This document shows, in pieces, positions 31,494 through 40,969 of a stretch of 64,000 nt of DNA. The notes under the pieces are model-generated. The model saw only the letters and a list, made by a program, of their open reading frames with translations, did no database searches and was not told the DNA's origin. The stretch comes from an uncultured Alphaproteobacteria bacterium (GTDB taxonomy: Bacteria > Pseudomonadota > Alphaproteobacteria > RF32 > CAG-239): positions 1 to 64,000 of the forward strand of contig CAJTLY010000006.1 of NCBI GenBank assembly GCA_910577095.1, in the 5' to 3' direction. The stretch's first letter is position 1, and each line of letters begins with the position of its first letter. Both the position numbers and the translations under genes were made by a program.

Positions 31494-31970
31494 TTATTTA
31501 TTAAGAATCCGATACAGCTGCGGTTTCATGAATTTGCCCTGCCAGATTCCCCGTTTTTCGGTACGGGCTTCTGCCTCGGCGGCAGAATAATCGGAATACT
31601 TGCTTTTATACACCACCGCCCAGCCGGCCTTCACCATTTCTTCGTTAAGATTGAGCTTTTTCCCCGACGGCAGGGTCACATAACAGGTGCAAAGACTGCG
31701 TTTGTAGCGGTCCAGATCATGCTCAATGCATTTTACCCGTCCCTTGTCAACCAAATTTTGCAAATATTCCTTGGCATCAAGGCCGCAGGCATATTTCTTT
31801 TTGTTTTCCAAACGGCAGTCCTGATAATATTCAGGCGAGTCGATTCCTTCCAGACGGATCCGCACGTTTTTCATTTCCAGACTGTCGCCGTCCACAACCG
31901 TGACGTTTACCGCTGCGGCCGCTGCGCCCGCATACAGACATCCGGCCAACAAATAACTAAGCAGTTTCAT
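31494..31970 (-). CDS. Secreted staphylococcal-nuclease-like protein
   Basis: The 158-residue product has a signal peptide (LLSYLLAGCLYAGAAAAA) and an SNase OB-fold. Recognised elements are VVDGDSLEM (metal-binding Asp), IRLEGIDSPE (catalytic Arg and Asp), DRYKRSLCTCYV (catalytic Arg) and LNEEMVKAGWAVVY. It is probably a periplasmic or secreted nuclease, 158 residues being usual for the family. Confidence 0.88.
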   Translation of the reverse strand: MKLLSYLLAGCLYAGAAAAAVNVTVVDGDSLEMKNVRIRLEGIDSPEYYQDCRLENKKKYACGLDAKEYLQNLVDKGRVKCIEHDLDRYKRSLCTCYVTLPSGKKLNLNEEMVKAGWAVVYKSKYSDYSAAEAEARTEKRGIWQGKFMKPQLYRILNK

Positions 31971-32138
31971 ATTCTTTCCCCCGCTGGTTTACGCTTGGCT
32001 TTTATTATAAAGGCAACCGTTTTATTATGCAAACACTAAATTATTACATGATAAATTAAAAAAATCTTTGTGTTTTAATAATTTTGTCTTATTATAAGGG
32101 CAGTTTTTTAAATTTGGTTTAAAAAAGGATTAGGAATC

Positions 32139-33014
32139 GTGTCAAAGAAAAAAGCTCTCTGTCTGTTGATCATTTCATTGTTTACCGTCAGCAGCTGTCG
32201 TTTTTGGGACCGCAGCATGCAAGACGTCATGAACGACCCGTTGGACAAAGCCAACGCCCCGGCCGAAGATTACGGCAAACGGTATGTCGAACTGGCGCCC
32301 CTTTCAATGCCCCGTTCGGTAATTGTCTGCCGCAGCAAACAATGTGCACCGATCAAACTGTCGATGTCAAAAGAATATATCTACAACAGCCTGGTCCAGA
32401 TGTTTCAAAACAACAACCACCAGAAAGCCTTGGTTTGTGCCGCCGACGTCGGCAGTCACAACTGCTTTGAAAATTACGTCTCCCTGCCGATCACCGTCGG
32501 CATTACACCGGCCTACATGTATATAGATTCGGTTAAGATCAGCGACATTACCGTCAACAAAGGCAGTCGTTCCATCAACATGATGCTTAACTATAATGTT
32601 ACCTATAACGGACAAACGCCCGACTGTGCTCCTGACAAAACCCTGATGTTCGTCAAAAATGCCGACAACATTGTCATGGAAGACAAAGGTTATCGCTGCA
32701 AAATGACCACCATCGGCACCACGACCATAAAGACCCTGTTCCTGGTTGACTTCATCGACCTCGATTACGGTTTCATCGGCGGTTATTATTCAATCGGCCT
32801 TTCCGGTCCCGCTTACGGCGGCGGCTCGGGCTATATGATGATCCGCATGGCCAAAACCGGTTATCCGCTGCTGCCGATGCCCAAAGCGCCGGCTCAAAAG
32901 CCCAAGTTAACCCCGGGACAAGAACAGGCCGAGGCTTACATTGAAGGCAAAGATACGACGTCGGCCGCCCGCACCGACGGCGTGGAAGTATTTCCGATCA
33001 ACTACAAAAAATAA
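32139..33014 (+). CDS. Predicted lipoprotein, unknown
   Basis: The 291-residue product starts at GTG with AGGA upstream. The signal peptide ends in a lipobox TVSSC (about residue 20). After a Pro/Ala-rich segment comes a beta-rich body (YVSLPITVGITPAYMYID, RSINMMLNYNVTYNG) and a Gly-rich stretch GPAYGGGSGYMM. Several cysteine pairs are present (CRSKQC, CAADVGSHNC). It ends with a Pro/Lys linker. An outer-membrane or periplasmic role is likely; family unknown. Transcribed alone. Confidence 0.68.
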   Translation: MSKKKALCLLIISLFTVSSCRFWDRSMQDVMNDPLDKANAPAEDYGKRYVELAPLSMPRSVIVCRSKQCAPIKLSMSKEYIYNSLVQMFQNNNHQKALVCAADVGSHNCFENYVSLPITVGITPAYMYIDSVKISDITVNKGSRSINMMLNYNVTYNGQTPDCAPDKTLMFVKNADNIVMEDKGYRCKMTTIGTTTIKTLFLVDFIDLDYGFIGGYYSIGLSGPAYGGGSGYMMIRMAKTGYPLLPMPKAPAQKPKLTPGQEQAEAYIEGKDTTSAARTDGVEVFPINYKK

Positions 33015-33036
33015 ATGCTTCTACGATTATCGTCAA

Positions 33037-33066
33037 AGCTGCCTGTTAACAGCAGGCAGTTTTTTA
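33037..33066 (+). terminator. Terminator of the lipoprotein gene
   Basis: CTGCCT pairs with AGGCAG around TTAACAGC and is followed by T6. Confidence 0.75.
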
Positions 33067-33202
33067 TATTTAAAATTTGATCGGCTTTTTCGCAAGCTTG
33101 AAAGTCGTTTCAATTTCGATCTTTCGTTTTTCCGTTTTTCAAGCCGTTTGACAACCGTCGTAAAAAGCGGCATCGTCCAAATCGGACATTTCAGAATATA
33201 AA

Positions 33203-33224
33203 AAAGCCCCCGCAACGGGGGCTT
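33203..33224 (-). terminator. Terminator of the 33241 gene
   Basis: AAGCCCCCG with CGGGGGCTT around TTG, T-run on the minus strand. Confidence 0.85.
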
Positions 33225-33240
33225 GATAAAATTTCACCGT

Positions 33241-34098
33241 TTATTTCTTCACCGCATAGGAAAAGTAACGCGGTTTCTCATAAACCACGATGCGCTCGAT
33301 TTTCTCAAAGGCAGTGGTCTTGTTCCCATAAATGATTTTGCCGTTGGTTCCCGGCATCTTGCCGTGACGTTCCTGATATTCCCTCAAATCCATCAAATTC
33401 ATGAAAACGCCGTTTTCAAAAAAGACGTTCCAGCCATAGGCCGAATCAATATTGACATGCAGCGTTTTGATGTTCTTGTCATAATCAAGAAACTCCGGCA
33501 TATAAGTCTGCGAAACTTCATAAACTTTCTCATTCAGGCTGCCGTCATACCACGTCAGGTTTTTGAACACTTCATCATCCTGAGCGGCCAGCGAATACTC
33601 ACCGCTGCGGCTCGGTTCGTTAACGATTGCCGGTTCGGCCGTCTGAACCGCGGCCGGTTTGTCGCTGTTTTTTGCCGTCTCCTCATTTTGGGTGCTTGCG
33701 GGCCGGACGGACATCGTTTCAGGCATCGGTGCCGCCGACGGACTGTTTGCCAAAAGTTCGGCCATGGTCGCTGCCGGTTTGCCGCTCGGAACCGCTTTTG
33801 CCTCCGCTGATACCGTTGAAGTCGCAGCCGTCGGTTGCGGCTCGGTTTGCGTCGCCGAAACCGCATCATCGTTTTCCGTTCCGTATTTGCTCAGAGCCGT
33901 ATCCAGATCGTCAATGCTGAAATCGTTAAAATCGATTAAATCGTCATCGGCAATCTCACCGACATCATCATCCATACCGGCCGAAAGCGTTGACGCATCG
34001 GCAGACAGAAAGGCCTCCAGATCGGCCGGATTATCACCGTCGTCCAAGCCCATATTTTTCAGATTAATTTCCAACTCGTCATTTTTCCCGTCTGCCAT
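33241..34098 (-). CDS. Protein with acidic N-terminus and disordered linker, unknown
   Basis: Three parts are visible in 285 residues: a strongly acidic N-terminus (1-75) rich in D and E (LGLDDGDN-like, FNDFSIDDLD), an Ala/Pro/Ser/Thr-rich linker (about 80-165), and a globular C-terminal domain (about 170-285) with aromatic residues (NLTWYDGSLNEKVYEVSQ, YGWNVFFENGVFMNLMDL). The acidic region could bind a basic partner. No signal peptide. No family recognised. Divergent spacing to the histidine kinase side suggests its own transcript. Confidence 0.65.
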   Translation of the reverse strand: MADGKNDELEINLKNMGLDDGDNPADLEAFLSADASTLSAGMDDDVGEIADDDLIDFNDFSIDDLDTALSKYGTENDDAVSATQTEPQPTAATSTVSAEAKAVPSGKPAATMAELLANSPSAAPMPETMSVRPASTQNEETAKNSDKPAAVQTAEPAIVNEPSRSGEYSLAAQDDEVFKNLTWYDGSLNEKVYEVSQTYMPEFLDYDKNIKTLHVNIDSAYGWNVFFENGVFMNLMDLREYQERHGKMPGTNGKIIYGNKTTAFEKIERIVVYEKPRYFSYAVKK

Positions 34099-34207
34099 TG
34101 CACAATCCTTAACATTCAGAATTTAAAACCGATAACAGCTTATACAATATAAGTTAATTTGTTTTTAACAAAAAAAACATCATACTTCAAGCGAAGATAT
34201 CACAAAT

Positions 34208-34262
34208 AAAAAAAGTTTTTCAGCCGTACCCAGATAAGGCGTAACTGAAAAACCTTTTTTAT
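34208..34262. terminator. Terminator between the histidine kinase and 33241 gene
   Basis: AGTTTTTCAG and CTGAAAAACC flank an inner GCC/GGC stem across 34213-34254, with A- and T-runs outside. Confidence 0.75.
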
Positions 34263-34289
34263 CGGAAAGTATATTTCCTGATATGAGAG

Positions 34290-35666
34290 TTATAAGGGAA
34301 TAGAAATGAGTACCCTCAAGCCTCCTATCGGTGAATCGAGAAGCTCAATTTTGCCCCCGTGTGAAACAATAACGTCCTTGGCAATCGACAAGCCGAGACC
34401 GACACCCCCGGTTTCCTTGTTGCGGGATCCTTCAATCCGGTAAAAGGCTTTAAAGACTTCTTCCCGCTTATCGGCCGGAATTCCCGGACCGTCGTCGTCA
34501 ATCATCACTTCCAGCTTGTTGTTGTTGCTTTCGAGCGATACTGCTACCGTACTGCCGTAATTGAAAGCATTGCCGATAACATTGGTCAAGGCCCGTTTCA
34601 ACGACTGTTCCCGGCCCTGAATCGCGCTCACCTGATCGTTGGTGCTGTAACGGATCAAAGCCTTGCTGTTGCGGAACTTGTTCAAAATGCTCAAAATCAT
34701 TTCGTTCATATCGACAAAGGTCGACGGTTCTCCGCCTTCTCCGCTGACAAACGACAGATAACCTTCCAGCATTTTTTCCATTTCGTTCACATCCTGCAGA
34801 AATTCCTGCTTGTCCAGAGCGCTTTCTTCACCGGTTTGATCCGGCAGCATAGCCAACTGCAGTTTCATACGCGTCAACGGCGTCCGCAAATCATGAGAAA
34901 CACCGGCCAACATCTGGGTCCGTTCACTGATCTGACGCTGGATTCTTTCCTTCATCTTGATAAAGGCAATTCCGGCGCGCCGCACCTCGGATGAACCGTA
35001 AGGCTTAAACTTCTTATTATCCACGCCTTTGCCGAATTCCTCCGCCGCGCCGGCCAAATCTGCAATCGAACGTACCTGAATTCGCAAAAACAACACCGCC
35101 ACCAAAAACAGCAGCATCGACGTCCCGATCATCCAGGCCACAAAACCGAAAATCGAAGTGCTGAAAATATTTTTCGACGACGTCGCAAATTGATATAATC
35201 CGTTTTTGGTATCAACAAAGACAACCAGATCCGGATTGCTCTTGCCCATATAAATGCTTGTATTGGCATCGGGAAATTCTGCACTGAGCGCATCTTCGAG
35301 AAAACCGGTTACCAGTTTGTTACTGTTTCGCACTTTGTGGATGACATCATGTTTCTCCTGGTTGGGATAATACTGAAAGTCGATATCAAAAATTTTCTTG
35401 GTCAGCGCCTGAATTTCCGGAATATTGTCCGGAGACTCTTCCGCCAACTGCATGGCAAAAGCCATATTTGAGGTCAAATTGGTAGACAGCCGTTTGCCGA
35501 CCCGTCCCCATGTACCGTCAAAAAAGGCAACGATTGAAACCACCTGAACCACAATCAACGGAATGAAGATCAGCAGCATCGTCCGGAAAAACAACGTCCG
35601 CGGCAGTATCCTGATTTTCAGGTAGCGCAACGTGTCCTCCACTTTTTTCGGAAATGTCAAATGCAT
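34290..35666 (-). CDS. EnvZ-type sensor histidine kinase
   Basis: The 458-residue kinase has an N-terminal membrane helix (about 27-47), a periplasmic region of about 130 residues, a second membrane helix (about 176-196), a HAMP segment, the dimerisation H-box GVSHDLRTPLTRMK and the ATP-binding motifs NVIGNAFNYGS, DDGPGIP and GGVGLGLSIAK. It is the expected partner of the response regulator encoded 30 bases upstream. The signal sensed is unknown. Confidence 0.92.
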   Translation of the reverse strand: MHLTFPKKVEDTLRYLKIRILPRTLFFRTMLLIFIPLIVVQVVSIVAFFDGTWGRVGKRLSTNLTSNMAFAMQLAEESPDNIPEIQALTKKIFDIDFQYYPNQEKHDVIHKVRNSNKLVTGFLEDALSAEFPDANTSIYMGKSNPDLVVFVDTKNGLYQFATSSKNIFSTSIFGFVAWMIGTSMLLFLVAVLFLRIQVRSIADLAGAAEEFGKGVDNKKFKPYGSSEVRRAGIAFIKMKERIQRQISERTQMLAGVSHDLRTPLTRMKLQLAMLPDQTGEESALDKQEFLQDVNEMEKMLEGYLSFVSGEGGEPSTFVDMNEMILSILNKFRNSKALIRYSTNDQVSAIQGREQSLKRALTNVIGNAFNYGSTVAVSLESNNNKLEVMIDDDGPGIPADKREEVFKAFYRIEGSRNKETGGVGLGLSIAKDVIVSHGGKIELLDSPIGGLRVLISIPL

Positions 35667-35696
35667 TTTCCAGCTCCTTGTTAGTTATCAAAAAAA

Positions 35697-36386
35697 TTAT
35701 TCGGTCAGCAGCATATAACCTTTGCCGCGCACCGTCTGCAAATAGCGGGGATTTTTTGAATCCTTCTCTATTTTTTTGCGCAAACGCGTTACCTGCACGT
35801 CAATTGACCGCGGTCCCTGGCCGGCCCCCAGCAATTCCGCCAGCCGGTCACGACTGAAAATCTGTCCCGGTTTTTGCCCCAACAGCGACAGCATCGCCTG
35901 TTCGACCGGTGTGATATGGATAATTTCTCCTTGTTTGCCGGTCAGTTCTTTGGCGTCCAGATCATAGCGGCACAACCCCAGATTGAGCCTGGTCTCTTGT
36001 TTCTCACTCTCCTGAGGAGAACGGCGCAAAATGTTTTTGATCCGCAGAACCAGTTCCTTAGGCTCAAACGGCTTTGCCAAATAGTCGTCGGCACCGCTTT
36101 CCAAACCGGCAATTCTGTCACCGGTTTCGCCCATCGCCGTCAATAAGATGACCGGCACCGCGTTTTCGCGACGCAGACGCGACAAAAATTCCAAACCGCT
36201 TTCTTCGGGCATCATAATATCGACAATCAGCAGATCAAACTTGTATTGTTGCAGCATCAGCCGTGCTTCCGCTGCCCCTTTTGCCGAAGATACCAAAAAG
36301 CCGTTTTCGCGCAGAAACCGCTGCAACAAAGCACGCAGACGCGTGTCGTCGTCAACCACCAGAAGATGAGGCTTGCGCATTTCCAT
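35697..36386 (-). CDS. OmpR-type response regulator
   Basis: The 229-residue regulator has a receiver domain with VVDDDTRLR (acidic pocket), phospho-acceptor Asp in LLIVDIMMPE (about 57), T-A in LLTAMGE and K in LAKPFEP. It is followed by an OmpR/PhoB winged-helix DNA-binding domain (ITPVEQAMLSLL, RSIDVQVTRLRKKIE, RGKGYML). It pairs with the kinase downstream and lies 19 bases from pgsA. Confidence 0.92.
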   Translation of the reverse strand: MEMRKPHLLVVDDDTRLRALLQRFLRENGFLVSSAKGAAEARLMLQQYKFDLLIVDIMMPEESGLEFLSRLRRENAVPVILLTAMGETGDRIAGLESGADDYLAKPFEPKELVLRIKNILRRSPQESEKQETRLNLGLCRYDLDAKELTGKQGEIIHITPVEQAMLSLLGQKPGQIFSRDRLAELLGAGQGPRSIDVQVTRLRKKIEKDSKNPRYLQTVRGKGYMLLTE

Positions 36387-36405
36387 CGGCCGTTTCCGCC
36401 CGTCG

Positions 36406-37266
36406 CTATGCTTCGGTTGCCCCGGACATTGTTTCAGCAGCCGGTTTCTCGGCAGCCGACGCCTTGACCGTTTTCTTTACTGCTGTCCGTTTGGAAGAAT
36501 TGCGGCTGCTTTTGCTTTTATTTTTTTTCTTTGCCGCGGCTTTGGCCGGAACAGTTTCGGAACCGCTGTTTTCTGCCGTCGTATTTTTCGCGGCCGGTTT
36601 ATTGCGAAGCGTTTTCTTCACCACAGCCTTTTCAACGCTTTTGCGAACCTTGACCGCAATTTTTTTAACTTCCTGCTCCACTTGTTTAACCGGATTCTTG
36701 CGATTGTTTTCAACCGTATAAATATAATCCAGACACTTGTCAAAATACTGGTATCCGGTAATGAAAGTCAAAATTCCGGCAATCCACAGCAACCATTCGC
36801 CGATAACGTTCACCTGACTGCCGATCAACGGCAGTTGTTGCAGCAAAATCATCGCAATTGCCGTCATCTGAAAACCGGTTTTCCATTTAGCCAGCTTGGT
36901 CACCGGCATCCCGACGTGAAATTCGGCCAGAAATTCCCTCAGACCCGAAACCAAAACTTCGCGGCACATAATGATAATCACCGGAATATAAGTCAGCGGC
37001 GTCACCAGTTGGTTGGCCACGATAATCACCAGAGCCGACACCACCAGCAACTTGTCGGCGATCGGATCCAGCAGCCGGCCGAAAACGGAATTCTGATTGC
37101 GGGAACGCGCAAAATAACCGTCCAAATAATCGGTTATCGACGCCATGATAAACAAAACGCCGGCCAAAATCGACCATACAACCGAATGAATATAGATAGA
37201 AAGAAAAATCACCGGAATAACCACGATCCGGGAAATTGTCAGAATATTTGGAAGATTATAAAACAC
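36406..37266 (-). CDS. pgsA: Phosphatidylglycerophosphate synthase with basic C-terminal tail
   Basis: The enzyme makes phosphatidylglycerol phosphate from CDP-diacylglycerol. The CDP-alcohol phosphotransferase motif is intact: DGYFAR, then G, then LLDPIAD (about 50-71), with membrane helices around it. The catalytic part ends near residue 195. A tail of about 90 residues follows, Lys/Ala-rich and histone-H1-like (KKIAVKVRKSVEKAVVKK, AKAAAKKKNKSKSSR). The usual length is below 200. It follows uvrC after 58 bases. Confidence 0.92.
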   Translation of the reverse strand: MFYNLPNILTISRIVVIPVIFLSIYIHSVVWSILAGVLFIMASITDYLDGYFARSRNQNSVFGRLLDPIADKLLVVSALVIIVANQLVTPLTYIPVIIIMCREVLVSGLREFLAEFHVGMPVTKLAKWKTGFQMTAIAMILLQQLPLIGSQVNVIGEWLLWIAGILTFITGYQYFDKCLDYIYTVENNRKNPVKQVEQEVKKIAVKVRKSVEKAVVKKTLRNKPAAKNTTAENSGSETVPAKAAAKKKNKSKSSRNSSKRTAVKKTVKASAAEKPAAETMSGATEA

Positions 37267-37324
37267 GATGACACCTGCTTAAAAATAGGGTTGAAATTAT
37301 TTTTTTTAATATATTGCATAAAAT

Positions 37325-39130
37325 CTATTTATGAAAGTACTTAAATATTTTTTCCGCCGTTTTTTTGCTGATTCCCGGAACATCTTCAATATCTTTCAGA
37401 CCGGCCTGGGCAACCGCCTCCGCCGATCCGAAATAATTGAGCAGCGCTTTTTTGCGCCCGCCGCCGATTCCCTCGATCTCATCGAGCTTGGAGCGGACAA
37501 TCGATTTTCCGCGTTTTTTGCGATGGGTACCGATGGCAAAACGGTGCGCTTCGTCGCGAATGTTCTGCATATAAAACGCCAGCGGCGAAGCAAACGGCAA
37601 TGCAAAGCTTTCCCGCCCTGCCTGATGATAAAACTCTTTGCCGGCATTGCGTTCCGGCCCCTTGGAAATTGCAATTATCGCGATTCCCGACAAATCAAAA
37701 TCCTTCAAACTTTCGTGCACGGCATGAAGCTGCCCCAACCCGCCGTCCAACAAAATCACGTCGGGACGGTTTTCCGACGTCATCTTGGCAAACCGGCGCC
37801 CCAGCACTTCGCGCATCATCGCAAAATCGTCGTTGGTAATCTGCGGATCTTTAATATTGAAAGTCCGGTAGGCTTTCTTGTCAAAACCTTGCGGAGTCGC
37901 CACGATCATTGCTCCGACCGCATAACTGCCCTGAATATGCGAGTTATCATAAACTTCAATCCGTTCCGGCATTTTCGGCAGATTAAAAACCCGCTGCATT
38001 TCGATAAGATTGTTGCGGACCGAATTTTCGAGTGCCATTTTGCGTTCCAACGATTCCTTGGCATTGTTTTTGACGTTGGCGGCAATTTTTGCTTTGTCTC
38101 CGCGTTGATACCAGCTTATTTTGGCACCGATCGCTTCGCTCAAAAATTCCCGGGCTTCAATATCGTCGGCAATCACAATTTCTGCCGGCGGAACATGAGA
38201 AGCATAGAAACTGCTCAAAAAGGCTTCCATAATTTCGCCCTCTCCCGCTTCTTCCGCCTGTTGCGGAAAGAACGGCAGATTGCCGCAGTTTTGCCCCGCC
38301 CGGATAAAAAAGACCTGAATGCATACCCGCCCGTTGGCACGATACAGGGCAATAAAATCTGCCGATTTTACCGCCACGTACTCAACATTGCTGCCCTGCT
38401 GCACACTGGTAAGGGCGCGGATACGGTCACGGTAAACCATTGCGGTTTCAAAATCCTGACGGGCACTAGCCTCTTCCATCTTGGCCGTCATCTCGTCGCG
38501 CAAACGGTTGCTTTTGTTTTCGATAAACGCCACCGCCTCATCAACCAGCCGCCGATAGTCTTCTTTGGATATTTTGCCGACACAAGGCGCCGAACAACGT
38601 TTGATCTGATACATCAAACAGGGACGGTCGCGGTGGCAGAACACGCTGTCCGAACACGAACGCAGCAAAAATGCCCTTTGCAGCAGATCGAGCACGTTAT
38701 TGACCGCGCGTGCATCGGCAAACGGTCCGAAATATTTATACCCGTCTTTTTTGACGCCGCGATATTTGCGCAACACCGGATACTCGGCTTTAACGTCCAG
38801 CGACAAATACGGAAATCCTTTGTCGTCTTTGAGCAGAATGTTGTAATGCGGTTCAAGTTTTTTAATCAACTCGCTTTCCAGCAGCAGCGCCCGCACTTCG
38901 GTTTCCACCACGATAAATTCCATCCGTTCGATTTCCGAAACCATACGCTGCAGCCGCACCGGCAGTTTGTCGATATGCGAATAGGCGACAATCCGTTTTT
39001 TGATGTTTTTGGCTTTGCCGACATACAACACCCGGCCGCCTTCGCCGAGCATCCGGTAGACACCCGGCTTTTCGGGAGCGATCCGGATGTTTTGTTTCAA
39101 AATTTCCAGTCCGCGTCTGATATCAATCAA
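37325..39130 (-). CDS. uvrC: Excinuclease ABC subunit C
   Basis: The 601-residue nucleotide-excision-repair nuclease has the GIY-YIG domain (PGVYRML, VLYVGKAKNIKKR), a cysteine-containing section (CLMYQIKRCSAPCVG), the UVR coiled-coil (EEASARQDFETAMVYRDRI), the RNase-H-like domain (YDNSHIQGS, VILLDGGLGQL) and tandem helix-hairpin-helix at the end (EIEGIGGGRKKALL, VPGISKKTAEKI). Cotranscribed with the 39146 gene and pgsA. Confidence 0.96.
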   Translation of the reverse strand: MIDIRRGLEILKQNIRIAPEKPGVYRMLGEGGRVLYVGKAKNIKKRIVAYSHIDKLPVRLQRMVSEIERMEFIVVETEVRALLLESELIKKLEPHYNILLKDDKGFPYLSLDVKAEYPVLRKYRGVKKDGYKYFGPFADARAVNNVLDLLQRAFLLRSCSDSVFCHRDRPCLMYQIKRCSAPCVGKISKEDYRRLVDEAVAFIENKSNRLRDEMTAKMEEASARQDFETAMVYRDRIRALTSVQQGSNVEYVAVKSADFIALYRANGRVCIQVFFIRAGQNCGNLPFFPQQAEEAGEGEIMEAFLSSFYASHVPPAEIVIADDIEAREFLSEAIGAKISWYQRGDKAKIAANVKNNAKESLERKMALENSVRNNLIEMQRVFNLPKMPERIEVYDNSHIQGSYAVGAMIVATPQGFDKKAYRTFNIKDPQITNDDFAMMREVLGRRFAKMTSENRPDVILLDGGLGQLHAVHESLKDFDLSGIAIIAISKGPERNAGKEFYHQAGRESFALPFASPLAFYMQNIRDEAHRFAIGTHRKKRGKSIVRSKLDEIEGIGGGRKKALLNYFGSAEAVAQAGLKDIEDVPGISKKTAEKIFKYFHK

Positions 39131-39145
39131 CTTGGCACCGCTTTC

Positions 39146-39463
39146 TTAAAAAATTAACGTTTCAAAAAAGACAAAGCTCAAAATTCCCGAGAATCCGAGT
39201 TGGAACAAGTTGCCGACCCAAGCGCCGCCCATGGCGCCGTAATCGAGCTCCCGGCCTCTTCCCTTATATATTTGATTGAAAAACAAAGTGTAAAGGCCTG
39301 ACACCGCAATCGCCATCAAATAAAAGTTCAGATCGCCGAACAACGGAAAGGCTTCTTCCCAGTCAAGAAAAGACGAAAGCAGAAAGCCGATAATCACACC
39401 CGACAAAACCATCGGCCGAAAGATTATCCCGCTGGTAAATAAAGCCTTCAATCCGTTCAGCAA
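39146..39463 (-). CDS. Small membrane protein, unknown
   Basis: The 105 residues make about three membrane helices (13-31, 45-63, 82-103) with one acidic loop (DWEEAFPLFGD) and one basic loop (YKGRGREL). It sits between glmM (10 bases) and uvrC (15 bases) in the same transcript. No recognised family; a role tied to the wall or envelope cluster is only suggested by position. Confidence 0.65.
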   Translation of the reverse strand: MLNGLKALFTSGIIFRPMVLSGVIIGFLLSSFLDWEEAFPLFGDLNFYLMAIAVSGLYTLFFNQIYKGRGRELDYGAMGGAWVGNLFQLGFSGILSFVFFETLIF

Positions 39464-39473
39464 TTATTCTCTC

Positions 39474-40817
39474 CTATTGAAAACGTTTGATTTCATTAAT
39501 GATCGAGTCGCTCAGTTCCTTGACCAATGCCGCATCGCTGCCCGATACCCAAACCCGGATCAAGGGTTCGGTTCCCGAAGGATGAAGCACCACTCTTCCC
39601 TTGCCGGCAATTTTCTCTTCGGCCGCCTTAACCGCCGCTTTGACCCGCTCGTCTTCAACCGCCTGTCGGACCACTTCGCGGCTGGCGACCCGCGGACTGA
39701 CGAAAACATATGGGTCAAAGGCAAAACGTGGGAAAATTTCGCTCATTTTTTTGCCGCTTTTTAACAACCCGATACAAACCAAAAGCGCCACCACCAACGC
39801 GTCGCCGGTTTTGCTGTAGTCGGCTACCACCACATGGCCCGATTCTTCGCCGCCGACGCTGCAGCCGACTTCCTGCATTTTTGCAATCACGGCCCTTTCG
39901 CCGACTTTGGTGCTGTAATATTCCATGCCCATCGCGCGAACATACCGTTCCAGCGCCGTATTCGACAACACCGTCGACACCACCGCATTGCCGGTGTATT
40001 TTCCGTCAGCCTTCAAAGTTTCGGCAACAAAGGCAATCAACTGTTCGCTGGCAACTTTTTCGCCTTTTTCATTACAAACAATAATGCGGTCTCCGTCCCC
40101 GTCGACGGCCACCCCCAACTGAGCGTTGGCTTCGCGCACGGTTTCAAACATCTTTTCCGGATGTTGCGAACCGCACTCGCGGTTGATGTTGTAACCGTCG
40201 GGCTGCGTGCCGATCGCAATTACGCCGGCACCCAAGTCTTTAAACACCTGCGGCATAATCTCGGAAAAAACGCCGTTGGCACAGTCAAGCACCACCCGCA
40301 ATCCTTTCAGCGGATGAGGGGTATCAATGAAACTTTTGGCCTTTTCCAGATACAAAACCACCGCTTCTTTGTTTTCGCTTACGGTACCGATTCCGGCGCT
40401 GTCGAGCGCGAAATCGTCTTCGGCAATCATTTCCTCAAGACGGGACGTCACCTGATCGGAAAACTTGTCGCCGGCAGCGGTAATCAGTTTTATTCCGTTA
40501 TCCTGATACGGATTGTGAGAAGCCGTAATCATAACCGACATATCAACGTCAAGATCCGGTGTCACCGACGTTACGGCCGGCGTCGGCAAAACGCCCAGCT
40601 TTACGACGTCAACCCCGGCAGCGGTTAATCCGGCAGTCAGAGCGGCTTCCAGCATTTCGCCGGAGATCCGGGTATCACGGCCGATCGCCGCGCGACGTTT
40701 GTTTTTACAAACCTCAAGCCCGCAGGCCATTCCGAGTTTAACCGCAAATTCGGCCGTCATCGGATAAACGTTGGCCACCCCGCGCACCCCGTCGGTGCCA
40801 AACAATTTTTTTACCAT
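39474..40817 (-). CDS. glmM: Phosphoglucosamine mutase
   Basis: Converts glucosamine-6-phosphate to glucosamine-1-phosphate for peptidoglycan and LPS. The 447-residue enzyme begins MVKKLFGTDGVRG, with AGGAG 8 bases upstream, carries the active-site serine in TASHNPYQDNGIK, the metal loop VDGDGDR, and the sugar-binding GEESGH and C-terminal HPSGTEPLIRVW. A terminator-like stem lies between ftsH and glmM. Confidence 0.96.
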   Translation of the reverse strand: MVKKLFGTDGVRGVANVYPMTAEFAVKLGMACGLEVCKNKRRAAIGRDTRISGEMLEAALTAGLTAAGVDVVKLGVLPTPAVTSVTPDLDVDMSVMITASHNPYQDNGIKLITAAGDKFSDQVTSRLEEMIAEDDFALDSAGIGTVSENKEAVVLYLEKAKSFIDTPHPLKGLRVVLDCANGVFSEIMPQVFKDLGAGVIAIGTQPDGYNINRECGSQHPEKMFETVREANAQLGVAVDGDGDRIIVCNEKGEKVASEQLIAFVAETLKADGKYTGNAVVSTVLSNTALERYVRAMGMEYYSTKVGERAVIAKMQEVGCSVGGEESGHVVVADYSKTGDALVVALLVCIGLLKSGKKMSEIFPRFAFDPYVFVSPRVASREVVRQAVEDERVKAAVKAAEEKIAGKGRVVLHPSGTEPLIRVWVSGSDAALVKELSDSIINEIKRFQ

Positions 40818-40913
40818 AGTCACAACTCCTGTTACGTTTTTTTATCAATATATAGACATTCGCCGCAAATAGCAAATTCATTTTGCCAAAAACAAAGACT
40901 TTCCGCAGTCAAA

Positions 40914-40941
40914 CAAACCCCGCCCAAACGGACGGGGTTTG
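40914..40941 (-). terminator. Terminator after ftsH
   Basis: CAAACCCCG and CGGGGTTTG form a strong stem with CC/GG extension; between ftsH and glmM. Confidence 0.7.
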
Positions 40942-40969
40942 TATTGTCATACGCCGCAAAACCGGCATT

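Noticed and set aside
32139..33014. Surface or toxin function for the lipoprotein
   Set aside because: Only the lipobox and general beta composition can be seen; no motif supports a specific role.
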